A stretch of 64,000 nt of DNA, taken from the NCBI GenBank assembly GCA_903932145.1, contig CAIZFE010000021.1:27565-91564 (forward strand). Direction: 5' to 3'. Both the position numbers and the translations under genes were made by a program. The notes below the pieces were generated by a model that had not been told where the DNA came from, made no database searches, and was given only the letters and a program-made list of their open reading frames with translations. The DNA comes from an uncultured Rhodopila sp. (GTDB lineage: Bacteria > Pseudomonadota > Alphaproteobacteria > Acetobacterales > Acetobacteraceae). How positions within the stretch are numbered: the stretch's first letter is position 1; the number at the start of each line of letters is the position of its first letter. Below are positions 9,701-17,647 of the stretch, piece after piece.

Positions 9701-11418
9701 GAATGTTCCTGGCCGAAAATGGGATCGGGCACCACGCGTTTCGTTTTATGGACGGAGACGACCCCTGTTATTTCGGGTTGGCGCTGACTCAGCGTAATGT
9801 TATCGCCGTCACCGGTGCTTGCATGCTGGTGCGGCGTGAGGTTTTCGATCGTCTTGGACGTTTCGACGAAGCGCATGAGATCGTCAATAACGATCTCGAT
9901 CTTTGCTTGCGCGTGCATCGGGCGGGCCTGCTGACGGTGTTTACGCCCTATGCCTCGCTTGTTCATTACGAATTGGCCAGCAGAGCGACGATGAAGGATG
10001 TGTTTGATTCGGCGCATTTCAACGCGGCGTGGAGCACGATGTTTGCGGCTGGCGATCCGTATTTCAGTCCTCGGCTGTCTCGTCATGATGACGATTATCG
10101 CCCGGATGACGAGCCGGTGCAGTGGGTGGTCGCGGGCGCGCCGCTGTTTCATCCGCCGGAGATCGAGACTATCCTGGTGGTCAAGCTGGACCATATCGGC
10201 GACTTCGTGACCGCGCTGCGGCCGATCCGGCGTTTGAAAGCACTGTTTCCGCATGCTCGGATCACGGTGCTGGCCGGGCCGGCGTCGCGCGCCTTTATCG
10301 CGCTGGAATCCTGCATTGACGAATTCATTCCGTTTGCTTTCTTTCACGCCCGCTCGCAGTTGGGCGAACGAGAGGTCAGTGCGGACGACTACGCCGAACT
10401 GGCTGCGCAATTGCGCCCGCGCCGCTTCGATCTGGCGGTGGATCTGCGCAAACACGTTTCCACCCGTGATGTGCTGAAGCACACAGGCGCCCGCTTCCTG
10501 GCCGGGTTCGATTACCAGGGGCAATTTCCGTACCTCGATATTGCGCTGGACTGGGATGGTGATCGCAGTTTGCAGCGCAAGCGGAGCCATATCGTCGATG
10601 ACCTGATGGCGCTGATCAATGCGATCGGCCATGCATCGGAAGCGGATCGGACCATCATGCGGCCCGGCCCGGCGCCGATGCCGATGGGCGATTTGCCGGA
10701 TCAGGTGCGGGCGCTGTTTGCCAAGCCGGTTGTGGCGATCCATCCGGGGGCCGGGAACATCACCAAGCAATGGCCGGAAGATCATTTCGCGGCGCTGATC
10801 GATCTTTTAGTAGAGCGGAACGATGTTCACATTCTGCTGGTGGGTGGCCTGGACGAGGTGGAGGTCGCCGATGCACTGCGGGGACGCATACAGCATCCCG
10901 AGGCGGTGGCGTCGATGGCAGGACAGACATCGCTGGCCGATTTGCCCGGTTTGCTGAAGAATTGCGTGCTGTATATCGGCAATGACAGTGGGCCGAAGCA
11001 TATCGCGGCGGCAGTGGGCATTCCGACTGTTGGCATCCACTCCGGCGTGGTCGATCCGGTGGAATGGGGGCCGATCGGGCCGAACGCGGTGGCGCTGCGG
11101 CGGAATATGACGTGCAGCCCGTGTTATCTGGCGAAGGCGGAGGATTGTCCGCGGGCGCTGGCGTGCCTGCGGTTCCTGGAGCCCAATCTGGTTTACGAGA
11201 CAGCTTCGTTGTTGTTGAAACCGGCCCGCATGTCAGGGTTGCCGGCGGCGCTGGCGCGATTGCCTGACGTCGCCGAACCGCGCCCGGCGAAGCAGCCGGT
11301 TCCTGCCGTTGGCGGAGCCAGGAAGATTGTAGCGCAAAAACCGGTTCGAAGCCCGAAAATCAGCGACGAAAAATCTCTGAAGTCGAAACGTAATCATCGC
11401 GACAAGGAAACTGCATAA
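6751..11418 (+). CDS. Giant multidomain glycosyltransferase: beta-sandwich repeats, two GT2-like modules, GT9 module
   Basis: 1555 residues from ATG 6751, which has AGGA 11 nt upstream; ATG 6598 is in frame and possible but has no SD and weaker coding bias. From the N-terminus: a basic linker; about four beta-sandwich-like repeats (about residues 50-580) with recurring GW(A/V)L or GWAV, DVGxxFP and SG(F/Y) signatures; a degenerate GT2-like module (about 617-816) with LLYGDEV and KPDFSPDLL; a second GT2 domain (about 858-1076) with SIIIPT, LNDDIEI and NNDLDLCLR; and a GT9 heptosyltransferase-like domain (about 1137-1490) with KLDHIGDF, HPGAG and NDSGPKHIAAA. The C-terminal tail is Lys-rich. 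It probably builds LPS or capsule glycans in the cytoplasm. cysQ follows with TAATG overlap. Confidence 0.88.
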   Translation: MTRKRPASPGDSILLMPPVRQPVVRRTKAKRSEADLPAHTLPPVKPMLAAQRERPSSLPVILIEIDAAISGGFVRDRFDVMIRGRAVSVAPIEGIRLQVGDLVTGSASFARPDRAAAAVLPDGTPARQRAFQFNLSRPGDGRTEACAFQIIARTSDGVERAEDFRIEIDPEAGDPVAVIVGPTHCGPGMDRPDAVMYIERAVLDPDGMLSVQGWAIALSPVITVQVFAAEALISRANFGSERDDVAAAYSAYPNARLSGFGLTSQLAKADRDADRIRVQIICQNGFGHEESIPVERLARRGTPRREAEAIPRTPENSHAPQDAAAPEPQAEIRMHCDIAELSGDGDLLVTGWAVCAAGVAQVRILLNDADVGLASFGHPRPDVGTTFPAIRSADLSGFRFAQRLRGWFQGPHEVRVIVRNLAGDETATQIAVVASEADLRDAGPPSAADQREPDRSVTLTPNEAAEFRFEIDAPGVANGAAVALVTGRLSIDGWVLSRSGIASFEVFLDGQRLGDAHYGQARQDVGAAFPDWPNALRSGYAFHCPPRSLHDGDHTIELRIRANGGQTMVRSFGISVKKAEDQQENTGIRRRVPRVEADMMAGFLAAAGARPSFQYIHRQDRPIDAGRLRKTLEALRLQAYPEWSVQVLAADDDVAAALRVIVKETLPYAADRFSVVGPSDAAVWNAPLGKAGGASLCALLLPGDEPGADALLELAVASVRHPACDLLYGDEVRVSPVSHEKEPFFKPDFSPDLLFSTNYIGRLWAVRAGLLARTGVTPAGLFADGEYDLVLRCADQASSVHHIPKLLCQRGVVALDTIEQEQTALERMLVRRRMAAEVLPGRIAGTWRVRRVVPAKGKVSIIIPTCAAHGYIETCIATLRAKTTYTDYEIICIDNIPASAIAWKIWLRQNADKVVEIPDAFNWSRFNNRAAEAADGEFLLFLNDDIEIIQDGWLEAMMEHARRPEVGLVGPQLLYRDGKVQHAGMFLAENGIGHHAFRFMDGDDPCYFGLALTQRNVIAVTGACMLVRREVFDRLGRFDEAHEIVNNDLDLCLRVHRAGLLTVFTPYASLVHYELASRATMKDVFDSAHFNAAWSTMFAAGDPYFSPRLSRHDDDYRPDDEPVQWVVAGAPLFHPPEIETILVVKLDHIGDFVTALRPIRRLKALFPHARITVLAGPASRAFIALESCIDEFIPFAFFHARSQLGEREVSADDYAELAAQLRPRRFDLAVDLRKHVSTRDVLKHTGARFLAGFDYQGQFPYLDIALDWDGDRSLQRKRSHIVDDLMALINAIGHASEADRTIMRPGPAPMPMGDLPDQVRALFAKPVVAIHPGAGNITKQWPEDHFAALIDLLVERNDVHILLVGGLDEVEVADALRGRIQHPEAVASMAGQTSLADLPGLLKNCVLYIGNDSGPKHIAAAVGIPTVGIHSGVVDPVEWGPIGPNAVALRRNMTCSPCYLAKAEDCPRALACLRFLEPNLVYETASLLLKPARMSGLPAALARLPDVAEPRPAKQPVPAVGGARKIVAQKPVRSPKISDEKSLKSKRNHRDKETA

Positions 11419-12185
11419 TGGACGACCAGGCGTTACTGGTGCTCGCGACACTGCTTGCGGAACGGGCCGGGGCGGAAATCCGCACGATCCGGGATCGTGG
11501 GTTTCAGGTGCAACGCAAGGCCGACCGGTCAGTCGTGACCGAAGCCGATCATGCCGCGGAGGCCATCATCCTAGCCGGCCTGCGCGAGGCGCTGCCGGGC
11601 TGCGTCGTGATCGCCGAGGAGGAAGCGGCCGGCGGAAAAATCACGCAGGCTGCTCCGGAGTTTTGGCTGGTCGATCCGTTGGATGGCACCCGGGAGTTCA
11701 CCGACGGCGGCGATGATTTCGCGGTCAATATCGGGCTGGTTCGCCATGGCGTCCCGGTGCTGGGCGTTGTTGGCGTACCGGCCAGGGACGAGGTGTACGG
11801 CGGCATTGTCGGTGTGGGCGCCTGGTTGCTGAAAAACGGCGATCGGACACCGATCTCCGTCCGGGTTCCCCCCGGGGAGGGACTGACCGTGGTGGCCAGC
11901 CGCCATCACGGCGATCAGGCGGTGCTCGACGCGTTCCTGGGCGGGCGCACCGTTGCTCGGGTGGTCAATTTCGGCTCCAGCCTGAAATTTTGCCGGGTGG
12001 CGGAGGGGCAGGCCGATCTGTATCCGCGCTTTGGCCGGACGATGGAGTGGGATACCTGCTCGCCACAGGCGGTTCTGATGGCGGCGGGTGGGGCGGTGGA
12101 AACCCTGGACGGTGCGCCGTTACTGTATGGCAAACCGGGCTGGGATAATCCGCATTTCGTGTGCTGGGGCGCTCGGGCGGGGTAG
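11418..12185 (+). CDS. cysQ: 3'(2'),5'-bisphosphate nucleotidase / inositol monophosphatase family
   Basis: 255 residues, normal for CysQ. It hydrolyses 3'-phosphoadenosine 5'-phosphate to AMP, clearing an inhibitor made by sulfate assimilation and sulfotransfer. The Mg-binding motifs are IAEEEAAGG (about 65-73), DPLDGTREF (about 84-92) and WDTCSP (about 210-215), the order seen in the Li-sensitive phosphatase superfamily. Its ATG overlaps the TAA of the glycosyltransferase (TAATG), implying translational coupling. Whether it serves sulfur metabolism or polysaccharide sulfation here cannot be told. Confidence 0.9.
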   Translation: MDDQALLVLATLLAERAGAEIRTIRDRGFQVQRKADRSVVTEADHAAEAIILAGLREALPGCVVIAEEEAAGGKITQAAPEFWLVDPLDGTREFTDGGDDFAVNIGLVRHGVPVLGVVGVPARDEVYGGIVGVGAWLLKNGDRTPISVRVPPGEGLTVVASRHHGDQAVLDAFLGGRTVARVVNFGSSLKFCRVAEGQADLYPRFGRTMEWDTCSPQAVLMAAGGAVETLDGAPLLYGKPGWDNPHFVCWGARAG

Positions 12186-12256
12186 GCTGGCTCCCCAACC
12201 GTATTTGCAGCGACCGATCCTCCGGCTTTAATCTGACTTCCGGGGGGACACGGGAT

Positions 12257-13075
12257 ATGGATTTTCGTACGGTCGATCTTGAATACCAGCACCAGGACGG
12301 CAAGCCCTTATTGGGCCGGCTGTACCAGCCGCTTGGTCCGGGGCCGTTTCCGGCGGTTCTGGAGGTGCATGGCGGTGCCTGGACGGGCGGCGACCGTTTG
12401 AACAACGTAGCAATCGCCGAGGCGCTCGCCGCCGATGGTGTCGTCGTGCTGTCGATCGATTTCCGGATGCCACCGCAGGCTCGGTATCCTGAGGCGGTCG
12501 CGGACGTGAACCTGGGTATTCGCTGGCTCAAGGCCAACGCCGCGAAATTCGGTTCTCGATCCGATCTTGTCGGCGGGCTCGGTACGTCGTCCGGCGGACA
12601 TCTGCTGCTGTTGAGCGCGCTGCGCCCACACGATCCGCGCTACACGAAGTTGCCTTTGGCGGACACGGACGTGGATGCGTCGTTGCGCTTCGCCATCGCG
12701 TGTTGGCCGGTGGCCGATCCGCTGCAGCGCTACCGGACGATGCAGGAAAACGGCAACGACAGACTGGTCGCCGCACACGACGCGTTTTGGCCATCCGAGG
12801 CGGATATGGAGGATGGTAACCCAACGCTGATCCTGACCCGTGGCGAGACGGTGGCAAAACCGCCGGTGCTGATCATGCAGGGAACAGCCGATAACAATCT
12901 GACCCTGGATATGGCCGATCTGTTCGCGGCGGCCTACGCCCGGGCAGGCGGCGTTATCGAGAAAGAGATTTTCCCCGGTCAGCCGCACGCCTTCATTCCG
13001 AACGCTCCAGAAGCCCCGGCGTCGTTACGGGCGTTGGCGTTGATCAAGGGGTTCGTCCACCGGCACGCCGGTTAG
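12257..13075 (+). CDS. Alpha/beta hydrolase, esterase/lipase family
   Basis: 272 residues from the ATG at 12257; the frame is open from 12161 but that part overlaps cysQ. EVHGGAW (about 34-40) gives the HGG oxyanion hole of hormone-sensitive-lipase-type esterases, and GLGTSSGGH (about 105-113) carries the nucleophile Ser in GxSxG form. An Asp in QGTAD (near 211) and a His in QPHAF (near 241) complete the triad. There is no signal peptide, so it is probably cytoplasmic. The substrate is unknown; related proteins hydrolyse small esters or formyl-kynurenine. It lies between cysQ and the his cluster on the same strand. Confidence 0.85.
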   Translation: MDFRTVDLEYQHQDGKPLLGRLYQPLGPGPFPAVLEVHGGAWTGGDRLNNVAIAEALAADGVVVLSIDFRMPPQARYPEAVADVNLGIRWLKANAAKFGSRSDLVGGLGTSSGGHLLLLSALRPHDPRYTKLPLADTDVDASLRFAIACWPVADPLQRYRTMQENGNDRLVAAHDAFWPSEADMEDGNPTLILTRGETVAKPPVLIMQGTADNNLTLDMADLFAAAYARAGGVIEKEIFPGQPHAFIPNAPEAPASLRALALIKGFVHRHAG

Positions 13076-13186
13076 GGCGTAACGCCGACACAGGTCAACT
13101 CAGCCGGCCGCGGATCGGGATGCCCGGCCAACGGGCTTCACTTCCGCTGGACCACGCGCGCCCGGCGCTGTAGTGAACCGTGCATC

Positions 13187-13777
13187 ATGCTCCGCACAGC
13201 CACCATCCACAGGAAGACCTCGGAAACCGACATCGCCCTGACCCTGAACCTTGATGGGACAGGCGTGGCGGACATTGCCACGGGGATCGGCTTTCTCGAC
13301 CACATGCTGACGTCTCTGGCGCGGCATGGGCTGTTCGACCTCACGGTGCGGGCTACCGGCGACCTCCACATCGACTTCCACCACACCACGGAGGATGTCG
13401 GCATTGTCCTGGGCGCCGCGTTCGCGAAAGCACTCGGGGATAAGCGCGGCATCCGCCGGTTCGGCAACGCGCTGATCCCGATGGACGAAACCCTGGCGGA
13501 AGCCGCCGTCGATATCTCCGGACGCCCCTTCCTGGCCTGGAATGTCACCTTCGAACGGCCGAAGATCGGCGAGATGGATACCGAGCTGTTCGAGGAATTC
13601 TTTCGGGCGCTGGCGTTCAACGCAATGGTGACGCTGCACATCACGCGCCGAGCGGGCCATAACGCGCATCACGTTGCCGAGGCGTGCTTTAAGGCGACCG
13701 CTCGCGCATTACGTATGGCAGCGGAACCCGATGCGCGAATCGGCGATGCGATCCCGTCCACCAAGGGGGCGCTGTGA
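13187..13777 (+). CDS. hisB: Imidazoleglycerol-phosphate dehydratase
   Basis: 196 residues, the monofunctional alphaproteobacterial type. It converts imidazoleglycerol phosphate to imidazoleacetol phosphate in histidine synthesis. Metal-binding His motifs are visible: [13 protein letters not shown] (about 36-48), DFHHTTED (about 64-71) and HHVAE (about 163). It is the first gene of the his cluster in this window. Its TGA overlaps the GTG start of the next gene (GTGA). Confidence 0.95.
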   Translation: MLRTATIHRKTSETDIALTLNLDGTGVADIATGIGFLDHMLTSLARHGLFDLTVRATGDLHIDFHHTTEDVGIVLGAAFAKALGDKRGIRRFGNALIPMDETLAEAAVDISGRPFLAWNVTFERPKIGEMDTELFEEFFRALAFNAMVTLHITRRAGHNAHHVAEACFKATARALRMAAEPDARIGDAIPSTKGAL

Positions 13778-14145
13778 AGCTCTACACGGCACTACTGAAG
13801 GCTGACACCGAACCCGTCCTGGTGCGGGAGGGCTTTGCCTGGGGCGCCCTGGTCTTCGGGCCGTTCTGGCTGGCCGCGCATCGCGCCTGGATCGCGGCGG
13901 CGCTGTGTCTGGCGGCTTATGTTTTGATAGCTGCGTTGGCGCCGGGGCCGGTTGGGGCGATCCTGGCGGTTGGTCTGGCGGTGATACTGGGATTCATCGG
14001 TCATGATTTGCGCCGGTGGACATTGGAGAACCGCGGCTTCTTGCTGGCGCATGTGGTTGCTGCCCGTAGCCCGGATGACGCCTTGTTCCGTTTGCTGACG
14101 CACCGCCCCGAACTCGTCGCCCGTTTCCGTTCGGGTGCTGTCTGA
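13774..14145 (+). CDS. DUF2628 membrane protein inside the his cluster
   Basis: 123 residues starting with GTG that overlaps the hisB stop. The first half has [19 protein letters not shown], the signature of DUF2628 proteins, followed by two hydrophobic helices (about residues 40-85) and a soluble C-terminal tail. Its biochemical role is unknown; members of this family sit in alphaproteobacterial his operons. The stop codon overlaps the hisH start (TGATG), so it is translationally coupled on both sides and must be co-expressed with histidine synthesis. Confidence 0.85.
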   Translation: MKLYTALLKADTEPVLVREGFAWGALVFGPFWLAAHRAWIAAALCLAAYVLIAALAPGPVGAILAVGLAVILGFIGHDLRRWTLENRGFLLAHVVAARSPDDALFRLLTHRPELVARFRSGAV

Positions 14146-14783
14146 TGATGCACATTGCGGTGGTCGATTACGGCAGCGGTAATCTGGCGTCGGCCTCTCG
14201 CGCGCTGGCATTGGCGGCCGAACGGGCCGGGATCGAAGCCACCATCTCCGTTACCGCCGATCCGTCCGTCGTGTCCGAAGCCGACCGAATCGTGCTGCCC
14301 GGGCAAGGGGCATTCGCTGACTGTGTCGCCGGCCTGGCCGCGGTCGCCGGTATGCGCGAGGCGATTGAAACCGCGATCGGTCGCGGAACACCGTTCCTGG
14401 GCATATGCGTCGGCATGCAACTCATGGCCGAACGTGGCCTGGAGCACACGGTTACCCCCGGGTTCGGCTGGATCAAAGGCGATGTTGCCGAGATGCCCGC
14501 GCCTGGTTTGCGTTTGCCGCAAATGGGTTGGAACGGCCTGGATTTCATACCCGGCTCGCACCCGTTGCTGGATGGTCTGCAGCCGGACGACCATGTGTAT
14601 TTCGTGCATAGCTACGCCCTGGTCCACGGCGTGCCGGCCGAAACCATCGCGACGACGGAATATGGCGGCAGCGTGCCGGCCATCGTTGTCGCGGGCAATC
14701 GTGCCGGAACCCAGTTCCACGTCGAAAAGAGCCAGGACGTCGGCATCCGCCTGTTGTCCAACTTCCTGCGTTGGGTGCCCTGA
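14145..14783 (+). CDS. hisH: Imidazole glycerol phosphate synthase, glutamine amidotransferase subunit
   Basis: 212 residues. The class I glutaminase domain has VVDYGSGNL at the N-terminus, the nucleophile Cys in GICVGMQLM (about residue 87) and the His/Glu pair in FHVEKSQ (about 190-195). It supplies ammonia through a channel to HisF to form imidazoleglycerol phosphate and AICAR. Its start overlaps the DUF2628 stop. hisF is four genes downstream. Confidence 0.94.
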   Translation: MMHIAVVDYGSGNLASASRALALAAERAGIEATISVTADPSVVSEADRIVLPGQGAFADCVAGLAAVAGMREAIETAIGRGTPFLGICVGMQLMAERGLEHTVTPGFGWIKGDVAEMPAPGLRLPQMGWNGLDFIPGSHPLLDGLQPDDHVYFVHSYALVHGVPAETIATTEYGGSVPAIVVAGNRAGTQFHVEKSQDVGIRLLSNFLRWVP

Positions 14784-14785
14784 CC

Positions 14786-15352
14786 ATGCCGGGTGCTGTC
14801 ATAGACCAGGAACCGGAATTGCTCGTCGAGCAGATCAAGCGGTTCAACGATGACGATCTGGGCGCGCTGTGCGAGGCCACAGATGCCGCGATTATCGACG
14901 GCGGCGGCTTCGGCTGGGTCACACCGCCGGGCCGGCGCCCCATGGAAACCTATTTTCGCGGCGTGCTGCTGGTGCCGGAGCGCGAGTTGTTTGTCGCCCG
15001 ACTGAACGGCGACATCGTGGGCTCGGCCATCCTGGTCCGGCCGCCTCGGAATAACGAGGCGCAGGCGTTCGCGGCGAACCTGATGCATTCCTACATCGCG
15101 CCGTATGCGCGCGGCCACGGGTTGGCCCGCATGCTGACCGAGGCGGTGGAGGAGCGTGCCCGTGAACTCGGGTATCACATCCTGAATCTGGACGTGCGGG
15201 AGACGCAGGCGGTGGCGATCCGGATGTACGAATCGCACGGCTACGTTCGCTGGGGTGAGCATCCGGAATACGCGCTGGTGCGGGGTAAGTCGGTCACCGG
15301 CTATTTTTACTACAAGCGGCTGCGGCCAGCTAAGACCGGTGGCGGGCAATGA
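14786..15352 (+). CDS. GNAT-family N-acetyltransferase inside the his cluster
   Basis: 188 residues from ATG 14786; a TTG at 14771 is in frame but lies inside hisH. The GNAT acetyl-CoA site is recognisable in [20 protein letters not shown] (about 111-130), the Q/R-x-x-G-x-G/A motif, followed by [21 protein letters not shown] (about 138-158). The acceptor is unknown. It sits between hisH and hisA and its TGA overlaps the ATG of hisA (ATGA), so expression is tied to histidine synthesis. A role in that pathway is not established. Confidence 0.88.
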   Translation: MPGAVIDQEPELLVEQIKRFNDDDLGALCEATDAAIIDGGGFGWVTPPGRRPMETYFRGVLLVPERELFVARLNGDIVGSAILVRPPRNNEAQAFAANLMHSYIAPYARGHGLARMLTEAVEERARELGYHILNLDVRETQAVAIRMYESHGYVRWGEHPEYALVRGKSVTGYFYYKRLRPAKTGGGQ

Positions 15353-16086
15353 CAGCGCTGACTCTCTATCCGGCGATCGATCTGAAGGATGGCCAGTGTG
15401 TCCGCCTGAAACGCGGCGACATGGATCAGGCGACGGTCTATGCGGACGACCCGGGCGCGCAGGCCAGGGCGTGGCAGGCGGCCGGGTTCTCCTGGCTGCA
15501 CGTTGTCGATCTCAACGGAGCGTTCGCGGGTAAGCCGGTCAATGCCGCCGCTGTACGCGCGATCCTGGCTAACGTGACGGTGCCGGTACAACTCGGCGGC
15601 GGTATTCGCGACATCGCCGGCATCGCCGCTTGGCTCGACGCCGGTATCCATCGCGTCATTCTGGGCAGCGCCGCCGCCAAGAACCCGCCGCTGGTGCTGG
15701 AAGCCTGCAAGGCTTTTCCCGGCCGCATCGCTGTCGGCATCGACGCCCATGATGGCTTTGTCGCCACCGAGGGCTGGGCCGAAACCTCCACGATGCCGGC
15801 CGCCGACCTCGGGTTGCGGTTCGAGGACGCCGGTGTATCGGCGATCATCTACACGGACATCGGGCGCGACGGAATGTTGAGCGGCCTGAATCTGGACCAG
15901 ACGGTCGCGCTGTCGGCGCGCCTGACGACTCCGGTCATCGCATCGGGTGGCGTCGGTTGCATGGACCATCTGGTGGTGTTGAAGGCGGCTGCTGCCGGCA
16001 CCCGAATCGAGGGCGTTATCGTTGGTCGGGCGTTGTATGATGGGCGGATCGATCCGGCGGGGGCGGTTGCGCTGCTGGCCGCCTGA
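15349..16086 (+). CDS. hisA: Phosphoribosylformimino-5-aminoimidazole carboxamide ribotide isomerase
   Basis: 245 residues folded as a (beta/alpha)8 barrel. The catalytic Asp pair is visible in YPAIDLKDG (Asp about 8) and [11 protein letters not shown] (about 130). Phosphate-binding segments are GGGIRD (about 83-88) and ASGGVGC (about 200). It isomerises ProFAR to PRFAR, the step before HisF/HisH. The ATG overlaps the GNAT stop. Confidence 0.95.
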   Translation: MTALTLYPAIDLKDGQCVRLKRGDMDQATVYADDPGAQARAWQAAGFSWLHVVDLNGAFAGKPVNAAAVRAILANVTVPVQLGGGIRDIAGIAAWLDAGIHRVILGSAAAKNPPLVLEACKAFPGRIAVGIDAHDGFVATEGWAETSTMPAADLGLRFEDAGVSAIIYTDIGRDGMLSGLNLDQTVALSARLTTPVIASGGVGCMDHLVVLKAAAAGTRIEGVIVGRALYDGRIDPAGAVALLAA

Positions 16087-16104
16087 ATTTCAGTCGAATC
16101 AACC

Positions 16105-16147
16105 GGATAACTGGGCAGGTTATCCAGCCACACGCATCTTTGCGTGT
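16105..16147. other. Two tandem hairpins in the hisA-hisF gap
   Basis: In the 117-bp gap between hisA and hisF there are two perfect stem-loops side by side: GGATAAC/GTTATCC (7 bp, 7-nt loop) and ACACGC/GCGTGT (6 bp, 6-nt loop). The bases after them are TA-rich (GATATATGTATATC). They could weaken transcription after hisA or be processing sites, dividing the cluster into two expression units. No long U-tract follows, so a strong terminator is not supported. Confidence 0.4.
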
Positions 16148-16203
16148 CCGATATATGTATATCTTCTTGCATCCGCGACCGCCGCGCACTCTAAAGCGCG
16201 ACC

Positions 16204-16974
16204 ATGTTGAAACTCCGCGTGATTCCCTGTTTGGATGTGAAGGACGGCCGCGTCGTAAAAGGCGTGAACTTCGTGTCGTTGCGCGACGCCGGGGATCCGG
16301 TGGAGCAAGCGTCGGTTTATGACGCCGCCGGTGCGGATGAACTGACCTTCCTGGACATCACCGCCAGCCACGAGAACCGGGACACGATCCTGGACGTGGT
16401 CTCCCGCACTGCCGCACGCGTCTTTCTGCCGCTGACGGTCGGCGGCGGCATTCGTTCGGTTGAGGACATGCGCCGCCTGCTGCTCGCCGGCACCGACAAA
16501 TGCAGCATCAACTCCGCCGCTGTCGCGCGGCCGGAACTGGTGCGCGAGGCCGCGACAAAGTTCGGCAGCCAGTGTGTTGTCGTGGCGGTGGATGCCAAGC
16601 AGACCGCGCCCGGCAAATGGGAGGTCTTCACCCATGGCGGCCGCCGCAACACCGGCATCGACACCATCGATTGGTGCCGCCAGGTCGTGTCGCTCGGTGC
16701 CGGAGAAATCCTGCTGACCAGCATGGACCGTGATGGTACGGGTGCGGGCTTCGATCTCGACCTGCTGCGTGCCGCCTGCGGTGCGGTGCGGGTGCCCGTG
16801 GTCGCGTCCGGTGGCGTTGGCACCCTGGAACATTTCGTCGAAGGGGCGCGGGCCGGCGCCACCGGGTTGCTGGCTGCCAGCGTCTTCCATTTCGGCACGT
16901 TCACCATCGCACAGGTCAAGCAGGCGTTAGCCGATGCCGGCCTGGCCGTCCGTTTACCCCGCAAGGCTGCCTGA
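16204..16974 (+). CDS. hisF: Imidazole glycerol phosphate synthase, cyclase subunit
   Basis: 256 residues, a (beta/alpha)8 barrel homologous to HisA. The two catalytic Asp residues are in [13 protein letters not shown] (Asp about 11) and [11 protein letters not shown] (about 131). GGGIRSVED and ASGGVGT form the phosphate sites. It condenses PRFAR with ammonia from HisH to give imidazoleglycerol phosphate and AICAR. hisE starts 2 bp after its stop. Confidence 0.95.
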   Translation: MLKLRVIPCLDVKDGRVVKGVNFVSLRDAGDPVEQASVYDAAGADELTFLDITASHENRDTILDVVSRTAARVFLPLTVGGGIRSVEDMRRLLLAGTDKCSINSAAVARPELVREAATKFGSQCVVVAVDAKQTAPGKWEVFTHGGRRNTGIDTIDWCRQVVSLGAGEILLTSMDRDGTGAGFDLDLLRAACGAVRVPVVASGGVGTLEHFVEGARAGATGLLAASVFHFGTFTIAQVKQALADAGLAVRLPRKAA

Positions 16975-16976
16975 GC

Positions 16977-17495
16977 ATGGCTAAATCAGATAAGAAAAAG
17001 ACCGCGGCGAGGCCGAAGGCTGCCGGGAAAGCGTCCACCAAAGTTGCGGCGAAGCCATCCGGTAAGGCAACGCGCAAGCCAGCCGGCAAGTTGAAGAAGT
17101 CAACGCTCGTGAAGGTCGCCCCCCTCGTGCTGGCGTCCGATGCGGTGGTGTTGGACCGTTTGTTTGCGGTCGTCGAAAGCCGCCGTGACGCCGACCCCAA
17201 TACCAGCCATTCTGCTCGGTTACTGTCCCGGGGGCCGGCCAAGGTCGCGCAAAAATTCGGCGAGGAAGCCGTCGAATGTCTGATCGAAGCCGTTGCGGGC
17301 AATCGCGAGGCCCTGATCGGCGAGAGCGCCGACGTGCTTTACCATCTGTTGGTGTTGTGGGTGTCTTCGGGTGTCAGCCCCGCCGATGTATGGGCCGAAT
17401 TGATCCGTCGCGAGGGCATCAGTGGCATCGCTGAAAAGGCGGCCAGGGCGAAACCGCTTTCTGTGGCGAGGGCCGGGACCTCGAAGATACCGTAA
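16977..17495 (+). CDS. hisE: Phosphoribosyl-ATP pyrophosphatase with histone-H1-like tail
   Basis: 172 residues, much longer than stand-alone HisE (about 105-110). The catalytic all-alpha domain occupies the C-terminal part, with [18 protein letters not shown] (about 66-83), KFGEEAVE (about 88-95) and the metal-binding [11 protein letters not shown] (about 113-123). The first 45 residues consist almost only of Lys, Ala, Pro, Gly, Ser and Thr in AAKP/KPAGK arrangements like histone H1 or bacterial Hc1. The ATG is 2 bp after the hisF TGA, so this start is well supported by coupling. The enzyme removes pyrophosphate from phosphoribosyl-ATP in step 2 of histidine synthesis; the tail could bind nucleic acid or phosphorylated substrate. 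Confidence 0.92.
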   Translation: MAKSDKKKTAARPKAAGKASTKVAAKPSGKATRKPAGKLKKSTLVKVAPLVLASDAVVLDRLFAVVESRRDADPNTSHSARLLSRGPAKVAQKFGEEAVECLIEAVAGNREALIGESADVLYHLLVLWVSSGVSPADVWAELIRREGISGIAEKAARAKPLSVARAGTSKIP

Positions 17496-17647
17496 GGCTT
17501 CGCGATCCAGGCAAGGATTGTCCGTCACCGCCAGGATCGCCGATAGCATCGCCGATGTTCCCAGCCGTATTGCGCGCCGCGGCACGACACAGCTTGGCGC
17601 GGTCGAACAGGTGGGGCAGTGTGCCGCCGCACGATCGGGGACAGAAT

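Noticed and set aside
8770..10785. 671-codon minus-strand frame
   Set aside because: It is complementary to the glycosyltransferase; its Arg/His/Gln-rich composition is that of a high-GC antisense shadow.
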